From the NCBI GenBank assembly GCA_903869365.1, contig CAIPYV010000114.1:39012-103011 (forward strand): DNA of 64,000 nucleotides, read 5' to 3'. This DNA is from an uncultured Chlorobiaceae bacterium (GTDB taxonomy: Bacteria > Bacteroidota > Chlorobiia > Chlorobiales > Chlorobiaceae). Made by a program: the position numbers and the translations under genes. The notes beneath the pieces were generated by a model. It was not told where the DNA came from and did no database searches. It worked only from the letters and a program-made list of their open reading frames with translations. Below, piece by piece: positions 43,078 to 50,323 of this stretch. Each line of letters starts with the position of its first letter. Position 1 is the first letter of the stretch.

Positions 43078-44271
43078 TCAAGTGGCTTCTTTTTTTCGGA
43101 AGTCTATTTTCAGCCATTGATCTTCATAAATCGCCTCGGCAACCCTCATTCCTGCAAGAAAAAGAGGGAGAATAACCCCTTTCTGATAATTACCGATTCT
43201 CAGGGTAAGCGAGTCACCCAACTGCAGGACATTGGTTTCCATCTTGTTGTCAAAAGCGAACGGCAGTCTCACTTTCATGATATAATGCCCGTCACTGATT
43301 TTTGTAATGGCGGTATGTTCCTCGTGATAGAAAATATCAAGAGGGTTTTTGTTGCCGTAGACCACTTCACCCACCTTCTTCAGCATCTCAAGCCCAAGTA
43401 CCTCCCGACGGAATAACGGTACCTTCGTAATCGGTATAGGCGCAAAAGAGCGTTCGATCTGCTCAATGTAGTTATGCTGGATGCTCTTCCATTCATCCAT
43501 GTATTGACCGTCAATCTCATCGATGAATACCCGATTGATGATAACCTGATCAACGGTGATACCATACAGGTTGAGGTAGGTGAGCGCCCGCATCGACTCT
43601 TTGATAACCATTTTTTCGGGGTTCATGACAAGCCGCACGGTTGTTTGTGCTCCATCCGACAAAAGAGCAATAATACCTTCGACAGAGGAGAAAAGGTGCT
43701 CAATCTGATCATAGACTTCAGTTTCCGGCACCAGTTCTTGAAGTCGGCCTATCTTTTTTGACAGGGGCCGTATGACAGGTTTCACCACATATTTTTCCAG
43801 AGTCCTTATCATCTTCAGCATCCATCCGAACGTTTCAGGCAGAGAGAGCAGTCGGAGGGTTTCACCAGTCGGGGCACAATCGACCACAAGCAGGTCGTAC
43901 TCCTTTGACTGGTTGTATCGCTTGATATAAGAGAGCGAAAAAAGCTCCTCCATGCCAGGCAGGACACCCATTTCTTCGACATAGATCCCCTTGATTCCCT
44001 GTACCTCCATAAGGTGGGCAAAGTGCGCCCTGACCACTTCCCAGTTCAAGGTAAGGTCGCCATAAACGCTGACTTCCTGTCCGAAAAGGTTTTCGCTAAT
44101 CTTGACGGGAGATGCACCAAGCTCTAAGTCAAAAGAATCCCCGAGGCTGTGAGCCGGGTCTGTAGAGATCACAAGAGTTTTAAAACCCATTGAAGCTGCC
44201 TTAACTGCGGTTGCAGCAGCTATGGAGGTTTTCCCTACCCCTCCTTTTCCGGTGAAGATAATGGTTCTCAT
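43078..44271 (-). CDS. ArsA/Get3-family ATPase with C-terminal alpha-crystallin-like domain (Get3d-like)
   Basis: A 397-residue ATPase. The deviant P-loop is [18 protein letters not shown] (about residues 5-22), with the switch [34 protein letters not shown] and VIINRVF. It has a single ATPase unit, unlike the double ArsA of arsenite pumps. The zinc CxxC pair of eukaryotic Get3 is absent. The C-terminal ~90 residues ([44 protein letters not shown]) look like an HSP20/alpha-crystallin strand domain, the mark of the Get3d branch linked to photosynthetic organisms. A role in membrane-protein or cofactor handling is possible. No arsenic genes are nearby. Confidence 0.85.
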   Translation of the reverse strand: MRTIIFTGKGGVGKTSIAAATAVKAASMGFKTLVISTDPAHSLGDSFDLELGASPVKISENLFGQEVSVYGDLTLNWEVVRAHFAHLMEVQGIKGIYVEEMGVLPGMEELFSLSYIKRYNQSKEYDLLVVDCAPTGETLRLLSLPETFGWMLKMIRTLEKYVVKPVIRPLSKKIGRLQELVPETEVYDQIEHLFSSVEGIIALLSDGAQTTVRLVMNPEKMVIKESMRALTYLNLYGITVDQVIINRVFIDEIDGQYMDEWKSIQHNYIEQIERSFAPIPITKVPLFRREVLGLEMLKKVGEVVYGNKNPLDIFYHEEHTAITKISDGHYIMKVRLPFAFDNKMETNVLQLGDSLTLRIGNYQKGVILPLFLAGMRVAEAIYEDQWLKIDFRKKEAT

Positions 44272-44516
44272 AACATATATGATGGCAGTTGAAACTGAAA
44301 AATCTCAAGAAAACATAACAAATTCGCTACGCTGAAAATTCATTACTTTTATCTCTTTGCTCCAGCGATTACCATCCCTTTTCGACACGCACCATTTTTT
44401 TAGTTATCTATCACTATGAGGTATAGCAGTTGAAAAAGTTTAGAATAAACAGTAAATTTCAGAAAGTTCATGACTACGCGTACACACGCCCCAAAGCACA
44501 CCTAAAAAAAGTATAC

Positions 44517-45308
44517 ATGAAACAAAAACTTTCAGCCATGATTGTGGCACTCCTGTGGTCACTTCCCGCTTTTGCTGCGCATCCATTGATGACTGATGAT
44601 ACCGGCACTCAGGGAAAGGGGAAATTTCAGTTTGAGTCTAACATTGAATATGCAAGAGATAATGAAAATCCAGCTGGGATTACTGAAAAGGAAACCGGAG
44701 GCACTGTTGCAGCCGCACTGACCTATGGTATTGTCGATAACATTGATATCATTGTTTGTCTTCCCTGGGAATGGAGTTCCCTCAGTGAGAATGGGGCAAT
44801 TATTTCCGATGACAAAGGGATAGGTGACACATCGGTCGAAGTCAAATGGAGATTTCTTGAATGTAAGCCACAAGAGTTGAGTTTTGCCCTGAAGCCGAGA
44901 ATGTTAATCCCTACAGGCAATGCACAAAAAGGCTTAGGCAATGGTAACATCTCTGGCGGAGTTCTGCTGATTGCGACCAAAGAGTGGGAGCATAGGGCAC
45001 TGCACGGTAATATTGGTTATACCCACAACTCTTATGCTATGGAACAGGATAATGCAATATTGAAACAAGATCTCTGGCATGCTTCACTTGCAGCTGAAGT
45101 TCATATAACAGAAAAAATCCGCTCAGTTGCCGATATCAGCATTGACAGCAATAACGAGAAGAAGCCGGATCCCAACCGTATTTTTCTGCTTGGCGGCATC
45201 ATTTACCGTGTAACGGATAATTTCGATCTCGATCTTGGAGTAAAAGCAGGATTGAACCACGCAGAGACCGACAAGACAATGCTCGCCGGCCTCACAGCCC
45301 GATTTTGA
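44517..45308 (+). CDS. Outer-membrane transporter-like protein (MetA-pathway/phenol-degradation porin family)
   Basis: A 263-residue protein with signal peptide MKQKLSAMIVALLWSLPAFAAHP; an in-frame TTG at 44430 would add 29 basic residues ahead of the signal and is less likely. The mature start HPLMTDDTGTQGKGKFQFESNIEYARDN is the hallmark of the PF13557-type outer-membrane family, followed by amphipathic strands (AALTYGIVDNIDIIVCLPWE, VKWRFLECKPQELSFALKPR, LHGNIGYTHNS) and a final ...LAGLTARF, a barrel C-terminus. The solute is unknown; the family name comes from hydrocarbon-degrading bacteria and should not be taken as function here. Confidence 0.72.
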   Translation: MKQKLSAMIVALLWSLPAFAAHPLMTDDTGTQGKGKFQFESNIEYARDNENPAGITEKETGGTVAAALTYGIVDNIDIIVCLPWEWSSLSENGAIISDDKGIGDTSVEVKWRFLECKPQELSFALKPRMLIPTGNAQKGLGNGNISGGVLLIATKEWEHRALHGNIGYTHNSYAMEQDNAILKQDLWHASLAAEVHITEKIRSVADISIDSNNEKKPDPNRIFLLGGIIYRVTDNFDLDLGVKAGLNHAETDKTMLAGLTARF

Positions 45309-45504
45309 AAGCGAAACAGGAAAAACAAGCTGATTCAAAAAAAATTGCTGAAAAGGAGTAGGTGTTGAAGGCCAAGTCAAGAGAGAGGTGATATTAGTAT
45401 ATGTTGCCAAAATAGCGTAAATTTTGGAAACAGGCCTTTTCCTTATAGGCTTTAATTTTAAAGAGGGTAGATTATTTTTCAATAACTTTAACATAAGAAC
45501 AATT

Positions 45505-45732
45505 ATGGCAAACGAAACAAACAACGATTTTGCTGCTGCACTCAGCAATCTTTTTAATACAAGCGGCGTGCTTGTTCAGCAATCTTTTGAACTGGTGAGC
45601 ACCGTGATTAAAAGTGTTGTGCAAATTATTGAACCTATCGGCAAGTCAGCTCTCGATCTTGTTGGCAGTGTTACCTGCACGTTAGGTCAGGCTGTGCAGA
45701 ATGTCACTTCGGCTCTTGCTCCGAAAAAGTAA
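45505..45732 (+). CDS. Chlorosome envelope protein of the CsmB/CsmF type
   Basis: A 75-residue protein starting MANETNNDFAAALSNLFNTS. It matches the small CsmB/CsmF chlorosome proteins of green sulfur bacteria in size and in layout: a polar N-terminus, a long amphipathic/hydrophobic middle (VLVQQSFELVSTVIKSVVQI, EPIGKSALDLVGSV) and the shared ending TLGQAVQNVTSALAPKK. These proteins sit in the lipid monolayer of the chlorosome, the light-harvesting sac. Unlike the usual sequences it contains a Cys (VTCTLG). From memory alone I cannot separate CsmB from CsmF. A terminator follows 19 bases later, so it is expressed on its own. Confidence 0.82.
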   Translation: MANETNNDFAAALSNLFNTSGVLVQQSFELVSTVIKSVVQIIEPIGKSALDLVGSVTCTLGQAVQNVTSALAPKK

Positions 45733-45751
45733 ACCGTTTTATTAGCGCAAG

Positions 45752-45791
45752 AAGCACCTTGCTGCGACATCAGAGTAGGGTGCTTTTTTCT
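45752..45791 (+). terminator. Rho-independent terminator of the chlorosome gene
   Basis: AAGCACC (45752-45758) pairs with GGTGCTT (45779-45785) and is followed by TTTTC and more T-rich sequence, 19 bases after the stop of the chlorosome gene. Confidence 0.75.
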
Positions 45792-45960
45792 TTTTTTATG
45801 GTGTGTGTCATTTTCGACCCCGTTTCCATAATACAAGGTATTCTGGCATTCTGCAGCCTTGTACGAATGGTTAGGATTTGCGGTATTATTTTTTTTTTTA
45901 GATCGGCCAATTTCTGTTAACTTGCGGTAGAGTGTAGAGTAAACAACAAAACCACTGAAC

Positions 45961-46215
45961 ATGAGCAAAATATCGGGAATCTTCACGAACTGGGGTGAGG
46001 CGTACGGAAGATTAGTAGAAACATACATTGATGGGACGTGGTGGACTGTTGGTGATTATCTGGAAAATGTTGGGAAAGGGACAAAGCGCTTGCTGGTAAA
46101 TGCCTATCCTTTTTTGTATGGCGGAACCTCATCCTCGGTGTTTAAAGGCTCTTCGCCGAAAGACGGTGGGTTTGCAAAGCCGACAAAGGATGTGGAACAA
46201 CGTTTTAAGGATTAA
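45961..46215 (+). CDS. Small protein with a C-terminal tag shared with its neighbour
   Basis: An 84-residue protein I do not recognise. The N-terminal 50 residues are tryptophan- and tyrosine-rich (NWGEAYGRLVETYIDGTWWTV, about residues 10-30) with no signal peptide. The last 24 residues (VFKGSSPKDGGFAKPTKDVEQ then RFKD) are nearly the same as the end of the next protein, although the N-termini are unrelated. The codons of the shared tail differ at many third positions, so the likeness is kept at protein level and is not a recent copy. The next gene starts 11 bases on. It lies downstream of the chlorosome gene but beyond its terminator. Confidence 0.7.
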   Translation: MSKISGIFTNWGEAYGRLVETYIDGTWWTVGDYLENVGKGTKRLLVNAYPFLYGGTSSSVFKGSSPKDGGFAKPTKDVEQRFKD

Positions 46216-46226
46216 AGCGCTCTGTT

Positions 46227-46520
46227 ATGCCTCGTGAACCTTTGGAAGCTTACCTTGAAAGAATGAAAGGTGATGCTGATTTTCGTGCTGCGTTGATGGC
46301 AAAGGATGATATTGCTGACCGTATGGAGCTTATCTGTGCTCAGGCGATGCAGTACGCGTTTGAGGATGTGTGCGAAAGCGGGAGCGTTGAAGAGAGCGCA
46401 AAGAAGCGGGAAGAAAACAACACTTGTTGCGGCCCTGCATCTGCGTTCAAGGGCTCCTCTCCCTGGACTGCTGGTTATGCCAAGCCGAGCAAAGCAATTG
46501 AACAGCGCTTCAAGGATTAA
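46227..46520 (+). CDS. Small protein with Nif11-like N-terminus and shared C-terminal tag
   Basis: A 97-residue protein. Residues 1 to about 55 (PLEAYLERMKGDADFRAALM, AKDDIADRMELICAQAMQYAF, EDV) resemble a Nif11-type leader: a helix with L-x-x-(F/Y)-L-x-x-(V/M)-x-x-D-x-x-(F/L)-x-x-x-L followed by a second helix and an A-x-x-x-x-F block. Nif11 leaders head peptide natural-product precursors in many bacteria, but the domain also occurs elsewhere. A spacer with CC (ENNTCCGPAS) leads to FKGSSPWTAGYAKPSKAIEQ and RFKD, the tail shared with the 84-residue protein upstream. The gene ends one base before the convergent stop of the FGE-like gene. No modifying enzyme of a known peptide class is adjacent. 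Confidence 0.7.
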   Translation: MPREPLEAYLERMKGDADFRAALMAKDDIADRMELICAQAMQYAFEDVCESGSVEESAKKREENNTCCGPASAFKGSSPWTAGYAKPSKAIEQRFKD

Positions 46521-46521
46521 A

Positions 46522-47352
46522 CTACCGAGTGAAGACCAGGCGGAAACCAATATTGCTGCGGCGGTTGTCGGGGGTACGGTAAATACGATATGCCGACCGA
46601 CAGTACTCGACATCAATACCCCAACTCCCGCCACGAAGAACACGGTTCGAACCGGTTGCTGGTCCCGCAGGGTTGGTCACCGTGCCTGATGCCTTGCATT
46701 CGTCATAATAGTTGACCCCGAACCAGTCACTGCACCATTCAAAAACATTGCCGTGCATGTTGTATAACCCCAATGCATTGGGTGCAAAACTGTTGACAGC
46801 ACAGGTGTTCTTTCTGAACAACCCCGGTTCGTCCTTTATAAATTCGTTGCCATTATAATTTGCCTGATTGGGTAACAAATTCTCTCCGGTATTGAACGGT
46901 GTTGTTGTTCCTGCACGGCAAGCATACTCCCATTCCGCTTCTGTAGGTAACCGGAAAGGCTTCTGTGTATTGATCGATAGCCAATTGCAGTAAGCTACTG
47001 CATCATTCCAGCTCACATGCAAGACAGGATGGTTCGCTTCAGCCTGAGGCCGTATACCGCCCAATGCTCCATGACGCCAGTTAACTCCTGCTGTTTTCAC
47101 TGCATCGTTTGAGGTAGTGACACTGAAACTGCCGGTTGCTTCTGCAAATTTTCTGAACTCGGCCACGGTCACCGCATGTTTGCACATATAAAAGTCACTT
47201 ACTCGCACATGATGCTGCGTCTCCCAGTTCAATCGATTAATTTCATGCACCGGACTCCCCATCATAAATTCACCACCCCGTATCAGAGCGAAGCTGTCGG
47301 GGATAGAGTTATCAGTGCTTGTATCCCCAAAAATATGAGTAAACCACTTCAC
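46522..47352 (-). CDS. Formylglycine-generating enzyme/SUMF1-family protein
   Basis: A 276-residue protein of the FGE-sulfatase fold: FALIRGGEFMMGSPVHEINR, VRVSDFYMCKHAVTVAEFRKF, HPVLHVSWNDAVAYCNWLS, FRLPTEAEWEYACRAGT, NALGLYNMHGNVFEWCSDWF and RVLRGGSWGIDVEYCRSAYR with NIGFRLV at the end. True formylglycine-generating enzymes have two catalytic cysteines eight and three residues after the GGS. Here only the later one is present (VEYC) and the earlier is Ile, so copper-dependent oxidation of a cysteine is doubtful. It has no signal peptide. Many relatives are accessory or regulatory domains. It is convergent with the tagged small proteins; a link is possible but unproven. Confidence 0.82.
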   Translation of the reverse strand: MKWFTHIFGDTSTDNSIPDSFALIRGGEFMMGSPVHEINRLNWETQHHVRVSDFYMCKHAVTVAEFRKFAEATGSFSVTTSNDAVKTAGVNWRHGALGGIRPQAEANHPVLHVSWNDAVAYCNWLSINTQKPFRLPTEAEWEYACRAGTTTPFNTGENLLPNQANYNGNEFIKDEPGLFRKNTCAVNSFAPNALGLYNMHGNVFEWCSDWFGVNYYDECKASGTVTNPAGPATGSNRVLRGGSWGIDVEYCRSAYRIYRTPDNRRSNIGFRLVFTR

Positions 47353-47658
47353 ATTTTCTCATTCTAAACAGTTGACCAAAATACATGCCATAATTATAGA
47401 AAAAGGCGTAACTATAAGCGATTAATATATATAATGAACAGAAATATATTAATATTTTTACACTATGCATAATTGATATTTTTCGTCCAACACAATCACC
47501 TTTCCCTCTTATTTTTTTTGCAGTTCCAGTGTAGTTCTTCTATGTTTCTTTCAATCGGGAAATGTTTGATGATGTTGTTTTTCGGGTATCATACCCGTAG
47601 CATTGTCTGTCTGAAGACAATGTTCTGAATAATGTACGGTGTAATAAGAAAGAAATAG
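47353..47658. other. Region upstream of the Co/Ni transporter operon
   Basis: 306 bases between divergent genes. It holds two inverted repeats just before cbiM: CGGGTAT-C-ATACCCG at 47583-47597, a near-perfect palindrome that could be an operator, and CATTGTCT-GTCTGA-AGACAATG at 47601-47622, an RNA-capable stem of eight pairs. No cobalamin aptamer (no CCTGCC B12 box) and no other metal riboswitch could be recognised. The rest is AT-rich with no features that I can support. Confidence 0.5.
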
Positions 47659-48339
47659 ATGCACATACCGGATGGATATTTAAGCCCTGAGACTTGCGTG
47701 CTCTTTGGTACCGTGATGATCCCGATATGGACGGCCGCTTCAAAAGCGGTCAAGAAAACATTGAGTGTGAGGCAGGTACCCTTTCTGGCGATTGGCGCCG
47801 CGTTCAGCTTTGTCATCATGATGTTCAATGTGCCCATTCCCGGCGGTTCAACCGGTCATGCGGTAGGGGGCGTGCTCGTTGCTGTTCTTTTAGGGCCATG
47901 GGCTGCATGTATCGCCGTTACCGTTGCCTTGGTGATTCAGGCACTCTTGTTTGGTGATGGCGGAATTACGGCTATTGGAGCGAATTGTTTTAACATGGCT
48001 TTTGTACTTCCTTTTTCAGGTTATTATGTTTACAAATTCATCAGTTCCGGCAGCCAGGCCAGTTCCGGCAGACGAGTCATTGCCGCTGGTGCCGGTGCAT
48101 ACGTTGGCATTTGTATGGCAGCTCTCTGTACCGGAATTGAATTCGGGCTTCAACCCCTACTCTATCATAGGGCAAATGGTCAGGCGCTCTACTCTCCTTA
48201 TGGCCTGAATGTGGCCGTTCCCACCATGGTTTTGGCCCATCTTGTTGTGTTTGGATGGGTTGAGGTGATTGTGACCGCATTGGTTGTCAAATATTTACAG
48301 AAGCAGAACGCTGTTTTTTTTGAAGGAGGCAGATCATGA
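47659..48339 (+). CDS. cbiM: Energy-coupling factor transporter substrate-binding membrane component (CbiM/NikM)
   Basis: A 226-residue membrane protein whose N-terminus MHIPDGYLSPETC is the metal-chelating hook of CbiM/NikM proteins (the amino group and His2 bind Co2+ or Ni2+). Seven hydrophobic segments follow, with FNVPIPGGSTGHAVGGVLVAVLLGPWAAC, LVIQALLFGDGGITAIGANCFNMAF and a long C-terminal helix. It defines the metal specificity of the importer encoded by the next three genes. Cobalt is favoured by the many B12 genes around, but nickel cannot be excluded. The next gene overlaps its stop by four bases. Confidence 0.93.
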   Translation: MHIPDGYLSPETCVLFGTVMIPIWTAASKAVKKTLSVRQVPFLAIGAAFSFVIMMFNVPIPGGSTGHAVGGVLVAVLLGPWAACIAVTVALVIQALLFGDGGITAIGANCFNMAFVLPFSGYYVYKFISSGSQASSGRRVIAAGAGAYVGICMAALCTGIEFGLQPLLYHRANGQALYSPYGLNVAVPTMVLAHLVVFGWVEVIVTALVVKYLQKQNAVFFEGGRS

Positions 48340-48671
48340 CTTTGACCGGAAAATTATGGATAGGTATTGTCGCTTTGATTATACTGTCGCCATTGGGATT
48401 GATCTTGCCGTATCATTTCAAGGCAGGATCAGCCTGGGGTGAGTGGGGGCGGGATGAGATTCACAAAATGACAGGGTATCTCCCCCAGGGTTTTCAAAGC
48501 CTTTCCGAGCGGTGGAAAGCCCCGATGCCTGATTATGCATTTCAGGGATGGGAGGGAAAAGATCTCTCTTCAATGAGTTTCGCCTATATCATCTCTGCTG
48601 TTGCAGGAATTGCTATCATAGCAGGCGTGACCTTGGTCATAGGCAAAGTACTGACGAAAGAACATGCGTAA
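48336..48671 (+). CDS. PDGLE-domain component of the Co/Ni transporter (CbiN/NikN-like)
   Basis: A 111-residue protein with two membrane helices (LWIGIVALIILSPLGLILPY near the N-terminus and a second at about residues 84-104) around a periplasmic loop with WGEWGRDEIHKMTGYLPQGF and WKAPMPDYAFQGWEG. This layout is the PDGLE domain, which in some cobalt/nickel ECF systems takes the place of CbiN and can also be fused to CbiM. It assists CbiM in metal capture. It lies between cbiM and cbiQ with overlapping ends on both sides, so all are translated as a unit. Confidence 0.82.
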   Translation: MTLTGKLWIGIVALIILSPLGLILPYHFKAGSAWGEWGRDEIHKMTGYLPQGFQSLSERWKAPMPDYAFQGWEGKDLSSMSFAYIISAVAGIAIIAGVTLVIGKVLTKEHA

Positions 48672-49515
48672 TAAATTACATAAAAGGCGTGATTTTATAG
48701 AGCGTTCAACCTTGAGCGCTCTTGCTTTTTTAAAAGATGCAACCTTTGCGGAAGAGTATGCTAATTGCAAAGGTTTTTTGCAGTCGCTGGATCCCCGCTT
48801 CAAAACCATCACCTTTTTGCTTTTTCTTATTACGGCGGTCTCCTTGAAAAGCGCGGTTCTGATCGGCTCTCTCTATGGAGTGTGTTTGACACTTGCCTTG
48901 TTGTCCAGCATTCCGGTTGCGCACTTTTTGACAAGAACACTGCTTTTCATCCCTTTGTTTTCACTCACTATTGTGCTTCCAACCTTGTTCAGCGTGGTTA
49001 CACCCGGAGAACCGGTTTGGTCCTTTCATTGTTTAGGCATTCATGGTGTCATAACGCGTCCGGGTCTCGATGGAGCACTCTTGTTTGTGGTCAGAATTGC
49101 AACTTCAGTCTCCCTGATTGTTTTATTGTCGATAACGACACGTCACTCAGAATTATTGAAAGTGCTACGGGTATTTGGTATCCCGCAGATTTTTGTTTTA
49201 ACCGTATCAATGTGTTACCGCTATCTCTTTCTCTTTGCAACGATGGTCGAAAATATTTTTACCGCTGTGAAAAGTCGTGTCGGGATACTCTCTCATCGTC
49301 AGCATGGGCAGCAGGTTGTGGCCTGGAATATTGCCAATACATGGAACAGAACAACGCAAATGAGTGAAGAGGTCTATATGGCGATGCTTTCGAGAGGTTA
49401 CACCGGTGAGCCCCGACTCCTCTCTGAATTTCAGGCAACCCCGAAAGACTGGGTCTGGCTGGTGTGTGCCGTGATCCTGTGTGCCGGCCTGTTCTATAAA
49501 GGATATACCCTGTGA
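48664..49515 (+). CDS. cbiQ: Energy-coupling factor transporter transmembrane protein (CbiQ)
   Basis: A 283-residue EcfT/CbiQ protein. It opens with a soluble stretch, then LQSLDPRFKTITFLLFLITAVSLKSAVL, a set of membrane helices and the cytoplasmic coupling motifs (for example RVFGIPQIFVLTVSMCYRYLFL and AMLSRGYTGEP, the A-x-x-x-R-G-(F/Y) box). It couples the ATPase CbiO to the metal-binding unit CbiM. It overlaps the PDGLE gene by eight bases and the cbiO start by four. Confidence 0.9.
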   Translation: MRNKLHKRRDFIERSTLSALAFLKDATFAEEYANCKGFLQSLDPRFKTITFLLFLITAVSLKSAVLIGSLYGVCLTLALLSSIPVAHFLTRTLLFIPLFSLTIVLPTLFSVVTPGEPVWSFHCLGIHGVITRPGLDGALLFVVRIATSVSLIVLLSITTRHSELLKVLRVFGIPQIFVLTVSMCYRYLFLFATMVENIFTAVKSRVGILSHRQHGQQVVAWNIANTWNRTTQMSEEVYMAMLSRGYTGEPRLLSEFQATPKDWVWLVCAVILCAGLFYKGYTL

Positions 49516-50321
49516 GTGATATTATTTTTGAATTGAAGGATGTGCAATACTCCTATCTGGGCAAATTCCCTGCACTCTGCGGTGTTGATATGACTATTCG
49601 ATCGGGTGAAAAGATTGCTGTCATTGGTGCTAACGGAACAGGGAAGTCGACCTTGCTGCAACTTCTGGATGGACTTATTTTTCCTCAAAATGGTCACATG
49701 ACCGCCTTCGGAGAGAGACTGCTTGAACATTCACATGCGGATGAAAAGGCAGCACACCGCTTTCGACGAAGAGTCGGCCTTGTATTCCAGAATGCCGATA
49801 TCCAGTTGTTTTGTCCCTCGGTGAGAGAGGATATTGCCTTTGGGCCGCTGCAGCTGGGCGTTGCCGAGAAAGAGGTCAACAGACGCATTATCGAGGTTGC
49901 TCAGGTGCTGGATATTCAGCATCTTTTGGACAGGGTACCCCATCAATTAAGTATCGGAGAGAAAAGGCGGGTTGCCATCGCTTCTGTTCTGGCTATTGAT
50001 CCCGATGTCTACCTGTTCGATGAACCGACGGCAGGGCTCGACCCTTTAACCGTAAGGCACATCATTGATTTTATTGTTAAAGCCAACCAGAGAGGGAAGA
50101 CCATTATTACCGCTACGCACGACCTGCATATTATCGGCGAGATAGCCGATACCGTCTATGTGTTTGGCCGGAACAAAAGAATTGTCAGGGGAGGAAGCTC
50201 GGAATCTGTCTTGAATGACCGCTTACTCCTGGAGACAAATAATCTTGTACATATTCATCGTCATCACCATGACGGCATGGAGCATGTACATCAGCATCTG
50301 CCGTTGGAGCCGCACGACTGA
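49512..50321 (+). CDS. cbiO: Energy-coupling factor ATPase (CbiO) with His-rich C-terminus
   Basis: A 269-residue ABC ATPase. Walker A is VIGANGTGKSTLLQLLDGL, the Q-loop VGLVFQNADIQLF, signature LSIGEKRRVAIASVLAI (the Ser-Ile-Gly-Glu variant of LSGGQ), Walker B VYLFDEPTAGLDPLT, and the switch His in TATHDLHIIGE. The last 25 residues are histidine-rich (HIHRHHHDGMEHVHQHLPLE), which suggests metal sensing or binding at the cytoplasmic side of the transporter. The start overlaps cbiQ (ATGA after GTG). It powers uptake of Co2+ or Ni2+. Confidence 0.9.
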   Translation: MSDIIFELKDVQYSYLGKFPALCGVDMTIRSGEKIAVIGANGTGKSTLLQLLDGLIFPQNGHMTAFGERLLEHSHADEKAAHRFRRRVGLVFQNADIQLFCPSVREDIAFGPLQLGVAEKEVNRRIIEVAQVLDIQHLLDRVPHQLSIGEKRRVAIASVLAIDPDVYLFDEPTAGLDPLTVRHIIDFIVKANQRGKTIITATHDLHIIGEIADTVYVFGRNKRIVRGGSSESVLNDRLLLETNNLVHIHRHHHDGMEHVHQHLPLEPHD

Positions 50322-50323
50322 GA

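Noticed and set aside
43078..44271. Arsenite efflux ATPase
   Set aside because: It has one ATPase unit, no arsenite-binding cysteines in context and no ars genes around; the C-terminal domain points to the Get3d branch.
45961..46520. Lanthipeptide or other defined peptide natural-product cluster
   Set aside because: No LanM, radical SAM, YcaO or peptidase-transporter gene lies nearby; the MacB-like exporter is 9 kb away with another likely role. Only the Nif11-like N-terminus points that way.
47353..47658. Cobalamin or Ni/Co riboswitch before cbiM
   Set aside because: No B12 box or other aptamer core could be seen; only two simple palindromes are present.
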